Source: Stenotrophomonas hibiscicola ATCC 19867 (GTDB lineage: Bacteria > Pseudomonadota > Gammaproteobacteria > Xanthomonadales > Xanthomonadaceae). From it: a stretch of DNA of 64,000 nucleotides. Position numbers and translations under genes: made by a program. Numbering within the stretch: the first letter of the stretch is position 1; every line of letters begins with the position of its first letter. The stretch is taken from assembly GCF_000382065.1 (NCBI RefSeq), contig NZ_KB907504.1:124001-188000 (forward strand). Reading direction: 5' to 3'. The notes below the pieces were generated by a model. The model did no database searches. It was not told the DNA's origin and saw only the letters and a program-made list of their open reading frames with translations. Shown here piece by piece: positions 33,924 through 42,126 of this stretch.

Positions 33924-34562
33924 ATGAGCTTGCGCATCATCATCGCAGACGACCACCCGGTGGTCCGTATCGGTACCCGCGCCGTCATCGAATCGAGCGG
34001 GGTGGGCCGCGTAGTCGGCGAAGCCGACAGCGCGCAGGCGCTGATGGCCCTGCTCGGCAGCCAGCCCTGCGACCTGCTGGTGACCGACTACTCCATGCCG
34101 GGCAGCCCGCAGGCCGACGGCTTCGCCATGATCGGCATGATCCGCCGCCGTCATCCAGACCTGCCGGTGCTGATGCTCAGCGTCTCCAGCAATCTGGCGA
34201 TCCTGCGCATGGTGCTCGACAGCGGCGTGCTCGGCCTGGTCGACAAGAGTTCGTCGATGGACGAGCTGCCGCAGGCCATCCAGTCGGTCTACCGCGGCCA
34301 GCCCTACATCAGCCGCAGCCTGCGCGAGCGGGTCGAGGCTGCCGGCAGCTGGCGCATGCGGGAGGGTGACGGCAAGCCGCTGTCGCCACGCGAGGTGGAG
34401 GTGCTGCGGCTGCTCGGCACCGGCATGACCGTGAAGGAAATCTCGCTTCAGCTGCACAAGAGCGTCAGCACCATCAGCCGGCAGAAAGGTGATGCCATGC
34501 TCAAACTGGGCCTGAAGGGCGACGCCGAGCTGTTCGATTACCTGCGCGACGGCAAGATCTGA
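33924..34562 (+). CDS. LuxR-type response regulator, partner of the hybrid kinase
   Basis: A 212-residue regulator of the NarL/EvgA/BvgA group. The receiver domain (1-120) has acidic residues Asp9-Asp10, phospho-acceptor Asp55 in LLVTDYSMPG, and Lys near 108 in GLVDKSSS. The C-terminal helix-turn-helix is LSPREVEVLRLLGTGMTVKEISLQLHKSVSTISRQKGDAMLKL. It is divergent from the hybrid kinase with 75 bp between starts, so both may be controlled from one site. Targets are not evident; the effector genes downstream are candidates only by proximity. Confidence 0.92.
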   Translation: MSLRIIIADDHPVVRIGTRAVIESSGVGRVVGEADSAQALMALLGSQPCDLLVTDYSMPGSPQADGFAMIGMIRRRHPDLPVLMLSVSSNLAILRMVLDSGVLGLVDKSSSMDELPQAIQSVYRGQPYISRSLRERVEAAGSWRMREGDGKPLSPREVEVLRLLGTGMTVKEISLQLHKSVSTISRQKGDAMLKLGLKGDAELFDYLRDGKI

Positions 34563-34760
34563 GAGCCAGATCGCACAAGAAGGGCATCTGGCACTGCCCT
34601 CTTTGACGGGCCGCCGATCTGTGCCAAGATGGTGGGGCATGAGTTCCCAATGCGAGGTCGAAGGAATCGACCGGCTCATGTCCTCGCTCCCGTCCCTGGT
34701 GGACGTGGCGCGGTTCCCTGCCGGCCGTCTGGCCCGGCAACGCTGACCATGGAGAGGCGC

Positions 34761-35711
34761 ATGCAACATCCCCCCAAGCTACGCTGGACCCTGCCGTTGC
34801 GGCCTCTGCGCGCATTCGCGGCGTGCCTGCTCGTCTCTCTTTCCGCTGCCGCCTGCAGCGCCGCCGATCCGGTCCCCTCGTCCTCCCAGCCCGGCGCCCC
34901 TGCGCAGGCTGCCAATGCGCCCCGACAGGATGTTGCCACGATGCAGAACACCTCTCCCGACACCGCCGTTACCCCGCCCGACGCGCCGACCGTGATGTAT
35001 TTCACCTATCAAGTGGATGGCGATGGCGCGACCTCCTATGAGGTCCAGAACGGCAGCGTGGCGACCTTCTGGTTCGGCCACACCTTCACTCTCGATGGCA
35101 CTACGTACTACACGGGTTTCTCCTGGGATACCCGCGAGCACTACGGCAAGCCTGGCGAGCAGACGCAGGCCGGTCCGGACGACCGCGCCAACCTCGCCGA
35201 GGCCACCTTCGTGCTGGCCGGCACCGACGCGAAGAAGCCGTGGAAGTTCCGTGGCCAGGAATGGACCATCGGCGCACTGGGCGCGTACGACAAGGCCGAC
35301 GACGTCGATACCCGGCGCAAGCCGCTTGAACATCGCACCGCCGACGGCCGCCTGCTGCTGGCGGTGCCGACCAGCAGCTTCGACCGCGGCGTCAGCAGCA
35401 CCGGCTATGCGCTGCTGCTGTTCAACCCCAGGCGCAGCGAAGACGACGTGGACAGCAAGGTCTGGCGCTATGTCGGTACGGTGCGCACAGGCGAAGACAA
35501 CAGCGCCGCCTGCGACGAAGGCAACGTGATGCCCTGCACCGGCAGCGACGGCGAACTTGCCTTCGCTGCCGATGGCAACGGCCTGCCGCGACTGACCGTG
35601 ACCTTCAAGGGCACCACCCTCGAAGGCCCCGGCAGGACCCGCACCCTGGGTGCCGGCGACACCGTGCACTACACCTTCGACAGCGCGACCCAGCAGTACC
35701 TCGCGCGCTGA
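34761..35711 (+). CDS. Lipoprotein, candidate immunity protein (X-Tfi) for the adjacent effector
   Basis: Lipoprotein of 316 residues. Signal LRAFAACLLVSLSAAAC leads to lipobox Cys32, then a Pro/Ala/Gln-rich linker (33-75) and a mainly beta-strand domain (VMYFTYQVDGDGATSYEV to DTVHYTFDSATQQYL). Two cysteines near 252-261 could pair. GGAGAGG stands 4 bases before ATG 34761, favouring it over ATG 34749. It lies 112 bp upstream of a T4SS effector with peptidoglycan-active domains; in Xanthomonas and Stenotrophomonas such effectors are usually paired with periplasmic lipoprotein inhibitors. The domain itself I do not recognise, so immunity is inferred from position and export. Confidence 0.62.
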   Translation: MQHPPKLRWTLPLRPLRAFAACLLVSLSAAACSAADPVPSSSQPGAPAQAANAPRQDVATMQNTSPDTAVTPPDAPTVMYFTYQVDGDGATSYEVQNGSVATFWFGHTFTLDGTTYYTGFSWDTREHYGKPGEQTQAGPDDRANLAEATFVLAGTDAKKPWKFRGQEWTIGALGAYDKADDVDTRRKPLEHRTADGRLLLAVPTSSFDRGVSSTGYALLLFNPRRSEDDVDSKVWRYVGTVRTGEDNSAACDEGNVMPCTGSDGELAFAADGNGLPRLTVTFKGTTLEGPGRTRTLGAGDTVHYTFDSATQQYLAR

Positions 35712-35823
35712 AAGCACCCGCCACGCGTGGGTTCCCTGTTGACCGACATGTTCTTGACTCACGGATGAGTCCGGTTGGCGATTCGCGGCATGCGCCGCTC
35801 CATCAACCCCGAGGAAAAACGTC

Positions 35824-37821
35824 ATGGCACAGCATGACTACAGCAGAAAGGAAGTCCTGGACATCGTCGAGCAGGTCGCCAGGCAGAAGAGCATTCCGGT
35901 CGACGACTTCATGCGCTTCGCGTACATCGAGACCGGTGGCACCTTCAACGAGCGCGCCCACAACGCGTCATCCGGCGCCAAGGGCCTGTTCCAGTTCGTG
36001 CCCGGGTCCGCACGCCAGTACCACCTGACCGGCCACGAGTTCGACCCCACCCGCAACACCGAAGCGGCCGCGCAGATGTACCAGGACAACCTGGACTCGA
36101 TGGCACGCCGCAACGAGCGCACCGGCCACCCGTACCTGTCCGGCGGCAGTACGCCGACCGGGCTGGACCTGTACCTGGCCCACCAGCAGGGCAGTGCCGG
36201 CTATGGCTCGGTGCAGACCGCCATTGCCACCGGCACCTTCGGCGTGGTCCGCAACAGCCACGGCGACGAGATCAACATGCGCCGCAACGTGCTGAACCAG
36301 ATCGGGTCGGACGCGAAGGCGCTGACCGGCCACAGCCTGGCCGAAATGCGCGGCATGAACGATGGCGACCTGGCACGGGCCTTCTCCAGCTACTACATCC
36401 ACAAGTACGCAGCGATCAGCATCCCGGAAAAGAACATCGAACCGCAGGCGGTGGCACAGGGCCAGGGCCAGGGCCAGGCCCCGGCCGCGCCTGCACAGGC
36501 CAGCGCAGCCGTGGCGGCCGGTGCTGCCACGCTGGCGGCAACCGCAACAGCCGCTGCCGCGCCGAAACCGGGCATCGAACTGCAGGCCGCCTACGAGGCC
36601 GGCGTGAAGTACGACGATGTGAAGTACGCCATCAACATTCCGGGCCACGCGCTGTACGTACCGGGCAAGACCGGCAAGAACGTGGACCAGGGTTACATCG
36701 ATTGCTCCGGCTGGGTCGGCACGCTGCAGAACCGGACCATGGACGAGATCAACCAGAAGGCCGGGCATGCGGTGTTCAGCAAGGCCGATCGCATCGACCT
36801 GGGCAACCTGGGTTCCGGCGGCATCGTGCGCAAGGCATTCGACCAGTCCGGCGTGCTGCTTGACCGCGACGCGATCCTCAAGCCCGGTGCGCTGAAGGAA
36901 GGCATGATCATCGGCCTGGATACGGCCAGGACCCGCCATGAACACTGGAACGGCATCGACCACATCGTGATGGTGGTGCGCGACCCGAACACCGACAGGC
37001 TGCTGATCAGCCAGTCCACCGGCAGCAAGGGCGTGCACACCATGCCGGTGGAGGACTACCTCAAGCAGGTGAAGGACCACCCGCACTGGAAGCTGTTCGC
37101 GTCCGATCCATTGTCCAAGGCCCGTGACCTGCTGGAAAACCGCACCCAATCGCACGAGCAGACCCAGGGCAAGGCCAACGCCGAGCACAAGGCGGCCGCC
37201 ACGCCGCACGCCGAACTGTACAAGCAGGGCGCACACAGCGAGGGCGTGCGCAAGGTGCAGGAGCAGCTGGGCCACCTGGGCTACGTCGGCGCCGACGGCA
37301 AGCCACTGGTCGAGGATGGCCGCTTCGGCCGCAACACCGACGCGGCAGTGCGCCAGCTGCAGAAGGACAACGGCCTGGTCGTCGACGGCATCGTCGGTCC
37401 GAAGACGCTGGAAGCGATCAAGGAAGCACGCGAACGGCCCTTGCTGAACGACGAGCGGCACCCACGCAATCCGATGTACCTGCAGGCCACCGAAGGCCTG
37501 GAGCGGCTGCCGGCAGGTACCTTCAAGGATCGCCACGCGCTGGAAAGCACCGCCGCGGCCCTGACCAAGGAGGCGCATGCCGCCGGCCTGCAACGCATCG
37601 ACACGGTGGTGCCGAGCCCGAACGGTGAGCGCCTGTTCGCCGTGCAGGGCACGATCGGTGACCCGGCGGCCAGCCGCGTGGCGGTGGAGACCCGTGCCGC
37701 CAGCGAGCAGAGCCTGGCGCTCAGCAGTGGTGCCGTGCAGGGCGCCCCAAACGTGCTGCACCAGCAGCAGGATGCCCAGCAGGAGCAGGCCCGGCAGGCA
37801 CAGAAGGCGATGGGCGTCTAA
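35824..37821 (+). CDS. T4SS antibacterial effector (X-Tfe): lytic transglycosylase-like, NlpC/P60-like, PG-binding, XVIPCD
   Basis: A 665-residue protein without a signal peptide. Residues 10-110 look like a lysozyme/SLT domain: FAYIETGGTFNERAHN with candidate catalytic Glu36, then SSGAKGLFQFVPGSARQY. After a Gln/Ala-rich linker (about 215-250), residues 255-420 resemble NlpC/P60: YIDCSGWVG with Cys294 and GIDHIVMVVRD with His380. A peptidoglycan-binding domain follows (about 470-535, VRKVQEQLGHLGY...VDGIVGPKTLEAIKE). The C-terminus (about 540-665; GLQRIDTVV, NGERLFAVQG, RVAVETRAA, Gln-rich tail) fits XVIPCD, the signal for the Xanthomonadales T4SS. It likely kills rival bacteria by cutting their cell wall. 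RBS GAGGAAA precedes the ATG. Confidence 0.85.
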   Translation: MAQHDYSRKEVLDIVEQVARQKSIPVDDFMRFAYIETGGTFNERAHNASSGAKGLFQFVPGSARQYHLTGHEFDPTRNTEAAAQMYQDNLDSMARRNERTGHPYLSGGSTPTGLDLYLAHQQGSAGYGSVQTAIATGTFGVVRNSHGDEINMRRNVLNQIGSDAKALTGHSLAEMRGMNDGDLARAFSSYYIHKYAAISIPEKNIEPQAVAQGQGQGQAPAAPAQASAAVAAGAATLAATATAAAAPKPGIELQAAYEAGVKYDDVKYAINIPGHALYVPGKTGKNVDQGYIDCSGWVGTLQNRTMDEINQKAGHAVFSKADRIDLGNLGSGGIVRKAFDQSGVLLDRDAILKPGALKEGMIIGLDTARTRHEHWNGIDHIVMVVRDPNTDRLLISQSTGSKGVHTMPVEDYLKQVKDHPHWKLFASDPLSKARDLLENRTQSHEQTQGKANAEHKAAATPHAELYKQGAHSEGVRKVQEQLGHLGYVGADGKPLVEDGRFGRNTDAAVRQLQKDNGLVVDGIVGPKTLEAIKEARERPLLNDERHPRNPMYLQATEGLERLPAGTFKDRHALESTAAALTKEAHAAGLQRIDTVVPSPNGERLFAVQGTIGDPAASRVAVETRAASEQSLALSSGAVQGAPNVLHQQQDAQQEQARQAQKAMGV

Positions 37822-37848
37822 GCCCGCAGCGCCTTGGGAGAGAAGGGA

Positions 37849-37873
37849 GGGCCACGTCCGCGTGGCCTTTTCC
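37849..37873 (+). terminator. Terminator after the effector gene
   Basis: GGCCACG-TCCG-CGTGGCC hairpin (37850-37867) followed by TTTTCCCTTT, 28 bp past the effector stop. It ends the immunity-effector transcript. The remaining gap up to 38066 shows no feature I can name. Confidence 0.78.
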
Positions 37874-38066
37874 CTTTCTGCCAGCTGAGCGGCCGAGGCC
37901 GCTTTCAGCCTTGCTTCATGCCGCCTGCCGCTAGATGAATGCGCAAGCCGCACGGTGGACCAGGCAATGTTCCGGCAATGTTGGAACGCCAGCGTGGACA
38001 CCACGGCAGCCGGGGCGCCCGCGCCCTCCCTGCCCAGTGTGGCATGCACCTCACAGGAGAACGAAC

Positions 38067-38474
38067 ATGCTCAGTACTTCCACACTCAGCTTCCGTGGTC
38101 TGGCGATGGCTCTGGCACTGGTGGCCGGTGTCGCCGTGGTCAGCGATGCCAGCGCGATGTCGAGGAAGGACAAGCGCACCCTGGTCGGCGCCGTGGTCGG
38201 TGGCGTGGCCGGCAACCTGCTCTCCAACGGTGATCCTGCCGCCACCGTGGGCGGCGCCGTGGCCGGCGGCGCGATCGGCAACCTGACCACCTCCGACCGC
38301 CGCGACCGTCGTTACTACGACAATCGCCGTTACGACGACCGCTACGATCGCCGTTACGACCGTGGCTACTACCGCAGCGGCTACTACGACCGCGGTGACG
38401 ACCGTCGCTGGCAGCGCGAGCGCTACTACGACAACCGCTACTACCACGACCGCGGCCGCCATCGCGGCTGGTAG
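38067..38474 (+). CDS. Glycine-zipper 2TM-type exported protein with RY-rich tail
   Basis: A 135-residue protein. Signal peptide (about 1-35, ending SDASAMS) is followed by a glycine-zipper segment TLVGAVVGGVAGNLLSN...VGGAVAGGAIGNL (45-80) as in the Rick_17kDa/2TM group of outer-membrane-associated proteins. The C-terminal 50 residues are almost only Arg, Tyr, Asp and Gly (RRYYDNRRYDDRYDRRYD type), a low-complexity, highly charged tail. CAGGAGA lies 6 bases before ATG 38067; the frame is open upstream but not signal-like. Function is unknown; association with the outer membrane or cell wall is inferred. Confidence 0.82.
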   Translation: MLSTSTLSFRGLAMALALVAGVAVVSDASAMSRKDKRTLVGAVVGGVAGNLLSNGDPAATVGGAVAGGAIGNLTTSDRRDRRYYDNRRYDDRYDRRYDRGYYRSGYYDRGDDRRWQRERYYDNRYYHDRGRHRGW

Positions 38475-38602
38475 GCCGCGCGGCGGCATCACCGCAGCTG
38501 ATGCACGGACGGGCGGGTCGACGACCCGCCCGTTTGCGTTGGCCGCGTGCATGGCGTTGAATGCGCAGCCTTGGATGTGACTTTCCCCACCGGGGCTGCG
38601 GC

Positions 38603-39727
38603 ATGAATTCTTCTTCCCACCGCGTGCAGGGCCTCAACAACGACGAGGTCGCTGCCGACTGGCCACCGATCAGCGCGGCGGACATCGCGTGGCTGCGCCA
38701 GCGTTACCCGCAGCTGGGCGAGCACAGCCAACCGCGCTGGCACAGCCCCCGACCGCTGTCGGCCGCCGCCATCGTCGACGGCGTGGACGGCGCGCTGTTC
38801 ATCAAGCGCCACCACCACAGCGTGCGCAGTGCGGCCTGCCTGGAAGAAGAACACCACTTCATCGCCCATCTCGCCGCAGCGGGCGTGCCGGTGGTGCAGG
38901 TGCTGCCAGCGGCCGATGGCCACAGCGCCGCCGAGCATGGCGAATGGACCTTCGAGCTGCATGCGGTTGGCGTCGGCGAGGATCTGTACCGTAATGCCGT
39001 ATCGTGGTCGCTGCTGACCGACGTTGCACAGGCCCGCGAAGCCGGGCGCGCACTCGCGCAGCTGCACCGTGCCGCCGCCAGCTACCACGCGCCCCAGCGC
39101 AGTACCCATGTGCTGGTCGCGCGCGATGATCTGATCCGCAGCGACGATCCGGTCGCGGCCATCAAGGCAGGACTGCACGAGCGCCCCGGGCTGGCCCGCT
39201 ATCTCGCGCGCATTCAGTGGGAAGCGCAGCTGCAGCGTGACGTGTTGCCGTGGCATGCCGGCCTGGCCAAGCGCCTGCGCGACGAGCCGCGGCTGTGGGC
39301 CCACAACGACTGGCATGTTTCCAACCTGCTGTGGCGCGATGGGCAGATCAGCACCGTGCTGGATTTCGGCCTGGCCTCGCCCACCAGCGCACTGTTCGAC
39401 CTCGCCACCGCGATCGAGCGCAACGCGGTGGCGTGGCTGGAGCTGGAGCGCGGCATGGAGGCGGTGCGCATCGATATCGCGCTGGCCCTGCTCGACGGCT
39501 ACCGCCAGGTACTGCCGCTGTCGGCGGCACGCGTGCACCTGCTGGCCGACCTGCTGCCGATGGTCCATTTCGACTTCGCACTGTCCGAAGTGGAGTACTT
39601 CGAAGGTGTCACCGGCTCGACCGCGAATGCCGATGTAGCGTGGCGGCCCTTCATGCTGGGGCACCCGGCGTGGTTCCACAGCGCGCCGGGACAGGCACTG
39701 CTGCAGGCGCTGCACGCGGCAGCCTGA
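38603..39727 (+). CDS. APH/choline-kinase-fold phosphotransferase
   Basis: A 374-residue kinase-like protein. The Brenner motif HNDWHVSNLLW (His234-Asp236-Asn241) and the metal-binding Asp254 in VLDFGLAS define the APH fold; LFIKRHHHSVRS supplies the nucleotide-binding Lys. Family members phosphorylate aminoglycosides, choline, homoserine or thiamine. It lies directly upstream of a TPP-riboswitch-controlled thiamine uptake operon, so a vitamin-salvage kinase is one idea, but it is not under the riboswitch itself. The start ATG at 38603 follows a GC-rich stretch without a strong RBS. Substrate unknown. Confidence 0.8.
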   Translation: MNSSSHRVQGLNNDEVAADWPPISAADIAWLRQRYPQLGEHSQPRWHSPRPLSAAAIVDGVDGALFIKRHHHSVRSAACLEEEHHFIAHLAAAGVPVVQVLPAADGHSAAEHGEWTFELHAVGVGEDLYRNAVSWSLLTDVAQAREAGRALAQLHRAAASYHAPQRSTHVLVARDDLIRSDDPVAAIKAGLHERPGLARYLARIQWEAQLQRDVLPWHAGLAKRLRDEPRLWAHNDWHVSNLLWRDGQISTVLDFGLASPTSALFDLATAIERNAVAWLELERGMEAVRIDIALALLDGYRQVLPLSAARVHLLADLLPMVHFDFALSEVEYFEGVTGSTANADVAWRPFMLGHPAWFHSAPGQALLQALHAAA

Positions 39728-39776
39728 AGGGCACCGGCTCGCAAATCCGTACCATTTGTAGTGAAATGGTCACCTG

Positions 39777-39853
39777 AAGCGGGGGTGCCTGGATCTGCCA
39801 GGCTGAGAGAGTCCCTTGGAACCTGATCCGGTTTGCACCGGCGTAGGGAGCTT
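39777..39853 (+). ncRNA. TPP riboswitch (THI element)
   Basis: The conserved THI-box blocks are present in order: GGGGGTGCCTGG, GCCAGGCTGAGAGAG, CCTTGGAACCTGATCCGG, and CACCGGCGTAGGGA. AAGC (39777-39780) pairs with GCTT (39850-39853) to close P1. It lies 84 bases ahead of the TonB-dependent receptor, and so should repress that gene and pnuT when thiamine pyrophosphate is plentiful. No clear terminator follows, which suggests control of translation initiation. Confidence 0.95.
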
Positions 39854-39936
39854 TGAGCCGCAGCCACACCCCCGTCATGGGCCGGTGCACCTGCGCGCCG
39901 TCGCTTCGTCTCCCTTGTTGTCCGAAGACGAATCGA

Positions 39937-42126
39937 ATGAACCGCTGCCTTCGCCCCACCCTGCTCTCCCTCGCCCTCTGCGCCGCGCTGCCGCTGCACG
40001 CCAGCGAGGCCGAGGCGTCCCCCGATGCGGCTGCCACCGGCGCCGAGCGCTCGCCCACCGAACTGGCAGCGGTACGCGTGCAGGCCGGCAAACCGAAGGC
40101 CGATACCTCGCGCGTGAACGCCTTCGGTGGCGGCAGCTGGAAGGACACGCCGGCCTCGGTGAACGTGCTCGAGCGCGACTACCTCGATCGCCGCCAGGTG
40201 CGTTCGCTGTCCGAGCTGGCCAGCAACGATGCCTCGCTGGGTGATGCGTATGCACCTGTGGGCTACTACCAGAACATCGCCATCCGTGGCTTCGCGCTGG
40301 ACGCCGCCACCGGCTACCGCTTCAACGGCCTGTCCATCGCCGGCGAACAGCGCCTGGCGCTGGAGAACGTGCAGTCGGTTGAGATCCTCAAGGGTGAAGC
40401 CGGCCTGGCCGCAGGCGTGATGGCACCGGGTGGCATCATCAACTACATCGGCAAGCGCCCGGCCGAAGTGCGCACCGCCACGCTCGGCACCGATTCGGAA
40501 GGCTCGCGCTACGTCGCCGTCGATGTCGGCCACTGGATCACCCCGCGCTTCGGCCTGCGCCTGAATGCCGCGTGGGATTCCAGCAATTCCTATGTCGAGC
40601 ACGCCGATGGCCGCCGCAATTTCTACTCGCTCGCGGCCGACTGGCTGATCGGCGAACGCGGCAAGCTGGAGGTGGACGCCAATTACCAGACCAGTTCGCA
40701 ACGTTCGGTGTCCGGCTACCAGCTGCTGGGCGCGCGTGACCTGCCGCGCGGTGTCGACCGCGAGCACCTGCTCGGCTACCAGCCGTGGCAGCGCCCGGTG
40801 GATATTGCCAGCACCAACATCACCGCGCTGCACACCTACGATTTCAACGACGCCTGGCAGTCCCGCGTGTCGGTCGGCCACAGCCGGTCGGTGATCGATG
40901 ACAACGTCGCCTTCGCCTACGGTTGCTACTACGCCGTGCAATGCGCCGATGGCAGCGTGCCGGGCAACTACTTCGCGCCCAACGGCGACTACGACGTCTA
41001 CGACTACCGCAGCCCGGACGATACCCGCCGCAACCAGCAGGCCCGTGCCGAGCTGCGTGGCCGTTTCGAGACCGGCAGCGTCGGCCATGAGCTGACCCTC
41101 GGCGCCGACTACTTCCGCCGCACCGTGGACAGGCGCCCGAGCGTCAACGAGTACGTCGGCACCACCAACATCCACGAGGCACCGGTGCCGGTGTTCGAGC
41201 CGTCGCCGAAGATGCCCGGCCCGTCCGCACGTCGCCTGGACAGCCGCCAGACCGCCTTCTTCGCGCTGGACCGGATCAGCTTCGGTGACGACTGGCAGTG
41301 GCTGGCCGGTGGCCGCTTCGTGCGCCTCGACGAGCGCGCCTACGACAAGCGCGGCACCCCGCAGCGGCACAGCCGCCTGTCGCGCTTCCTGCCGCAGACC
41401 GCCGTGGTGTGGAAGGCCACCGACCAGCTCAATGCCTATGCCAGCTACGTGCGCGGCATTTCGTTGGGCCAGGAAGCGCCGTTCTGGACCAGCAACGCCG
41501 ACACCTTCCTGCCGTCGGTGCAGTCGCGGCAGCTGGAAGTGGGCGTGAAGTACGTGCCGGTCGAAGCACTGACCCTGGGTGCAGCGGTGTTCCGCATCTC
41601 GCAGCCGTACCAGTACGCCAGGCCGGACAACAGCGACGTGGGCTACACCTTCGTCGAGGAAGGCACCCAGACCCACACCGGCCTGGAGCTGACCGCCAAC
41701 GGGCAGCTGACCGACGCGCTGCAGATCGTCGCCAGCGCCAGCGTGCTGCAGGCGCGGGCTCGCGATACCGGCACGCCCACCTATGAAGGCCATCAGCTGG
41801 TGAACGTGCCGAAGGTGCGGGCCAGCGTGCACGTGGCCTATGCGCTGCCGTTCGTGCAGGGCCTGGATGTCACTGGCGGCTGGCGTTATGCCGGTGCCAA
41901 CGTCGCACGTGCCGACGGCGGCGTGCGCGCACCGGACTACTCGGTGTTCGACGCTGGTCTGCGCTTCCAGCATCGCCTGCACGAGCGTGCGGTGACCTGG
42001 AACCTGTCGGTGGACAACGTGTTCAACCGCTTCTACTGGCGCGATACCGGCAGCAGCGGCGGTGACTACTACCTGTTCCCCGGCGCACCGCGACAGGCCC
42101 GCCTGTCGGTGACGTTCGCGCTGTGA
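39937..42126 (+). CDS. TonB-dependent receptor, probable thiamine transporter
   Basis: Outer-membrane receptor of 729 residues: signal peptide (1-22, ending LPLHASEA), plug domain (about 40-180, with AVRVQAGKPK, TPASVNVLER, SVEILKGEAGLAAGVMAPGGIINYIGKRP), then a 22-strand barrel ending in the aromatic-terminated RQARLSVTFAL. The plug resembles siderophore receptors (FhuE/FpvA class), yet the TPP riboswitch in front and pnuT behind argue that the ligand is thiamine or a phosphate of it. The start at 39937 is the ATG giving a signal peptide. The stop overlaps the pnuT start as GTGA. Confidence 0.9.
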   Translation: MNRCLRPTLLSLALCAALPLHASEAEASPDAAATGAERSPTELAAVRVQAGKPKADTSRVNAFGGGSWKDTPASVNVLERDYLDRRQVRSLSELASNDASLGDAYAPVGYYQNIAIRGFALDAATGYRFNGLSIAGEQRLALENVQSVEILKGEAGLAAGVMAPGGIINYIGKRPAEVRTATLGTDSEGSRYVAVDVGHWITPRFGLRLNAAWDSSNSYVEHADGRRNFYSLAADWLIGERGKLEVDANYQTSSQRSVSGYQLLGARDLPRGVDREHLLGYQPWQRPVDIASTNITALHTYDFNDAWQSRVSVGHSRSVIDDNVAFAYGCYYAVQCADGSVPGNYFAPNGDYDVYDYRSPDDTRRNQQARAELRGRFETGSVGHELTLGADYFRRTVDRRPSVNEYVGTTNIHEAPVPVFEPSPKMPGPSARRLDSRQTAFFALDRISFGDDWQWLAGGRFVRLDERAYDKRGTPQRHSRLSRFLPQTAVVWKATDQLNAYASYVRGISLGQEAPFWTSNADTFLPSVQSRQLEVGVKYVPVEALTLGAAVFRISQPYQYARPDNSDVGYTFVEEGTQTHTGLELTANGQLTDALQIVASASVLQARARDTGTPTYEGHQLVNVPKVRASVHVAYALPFVQGLDVTGGWRYAGANVARADGGVRAPDYSVFDAGLRFQHRLHERAVTWNLSVDNVFNRFYWRDTGSSGGDYYLFPGAPRQARLSVTFAL

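Noticed and set aside
34638..34745. 35-codon ORF (MSSQCEVEGIDRLMSS...) ahead of the lipoprotein gene
   Set aside because: Ends 3 bp before ATG 34749, so a leader peptide is conceivable, but there is no clear RBS or similarity; left unannotated.
35824..37821. Phage endolysin or prophage remnant
   Set aside because: Lysozyme-like and PG-binding domains fit an endolysin, but the C-terminal XVIPCD-like domain, the lipoprotein neighbour and the lack of any phage gene favour a T4SS effector.
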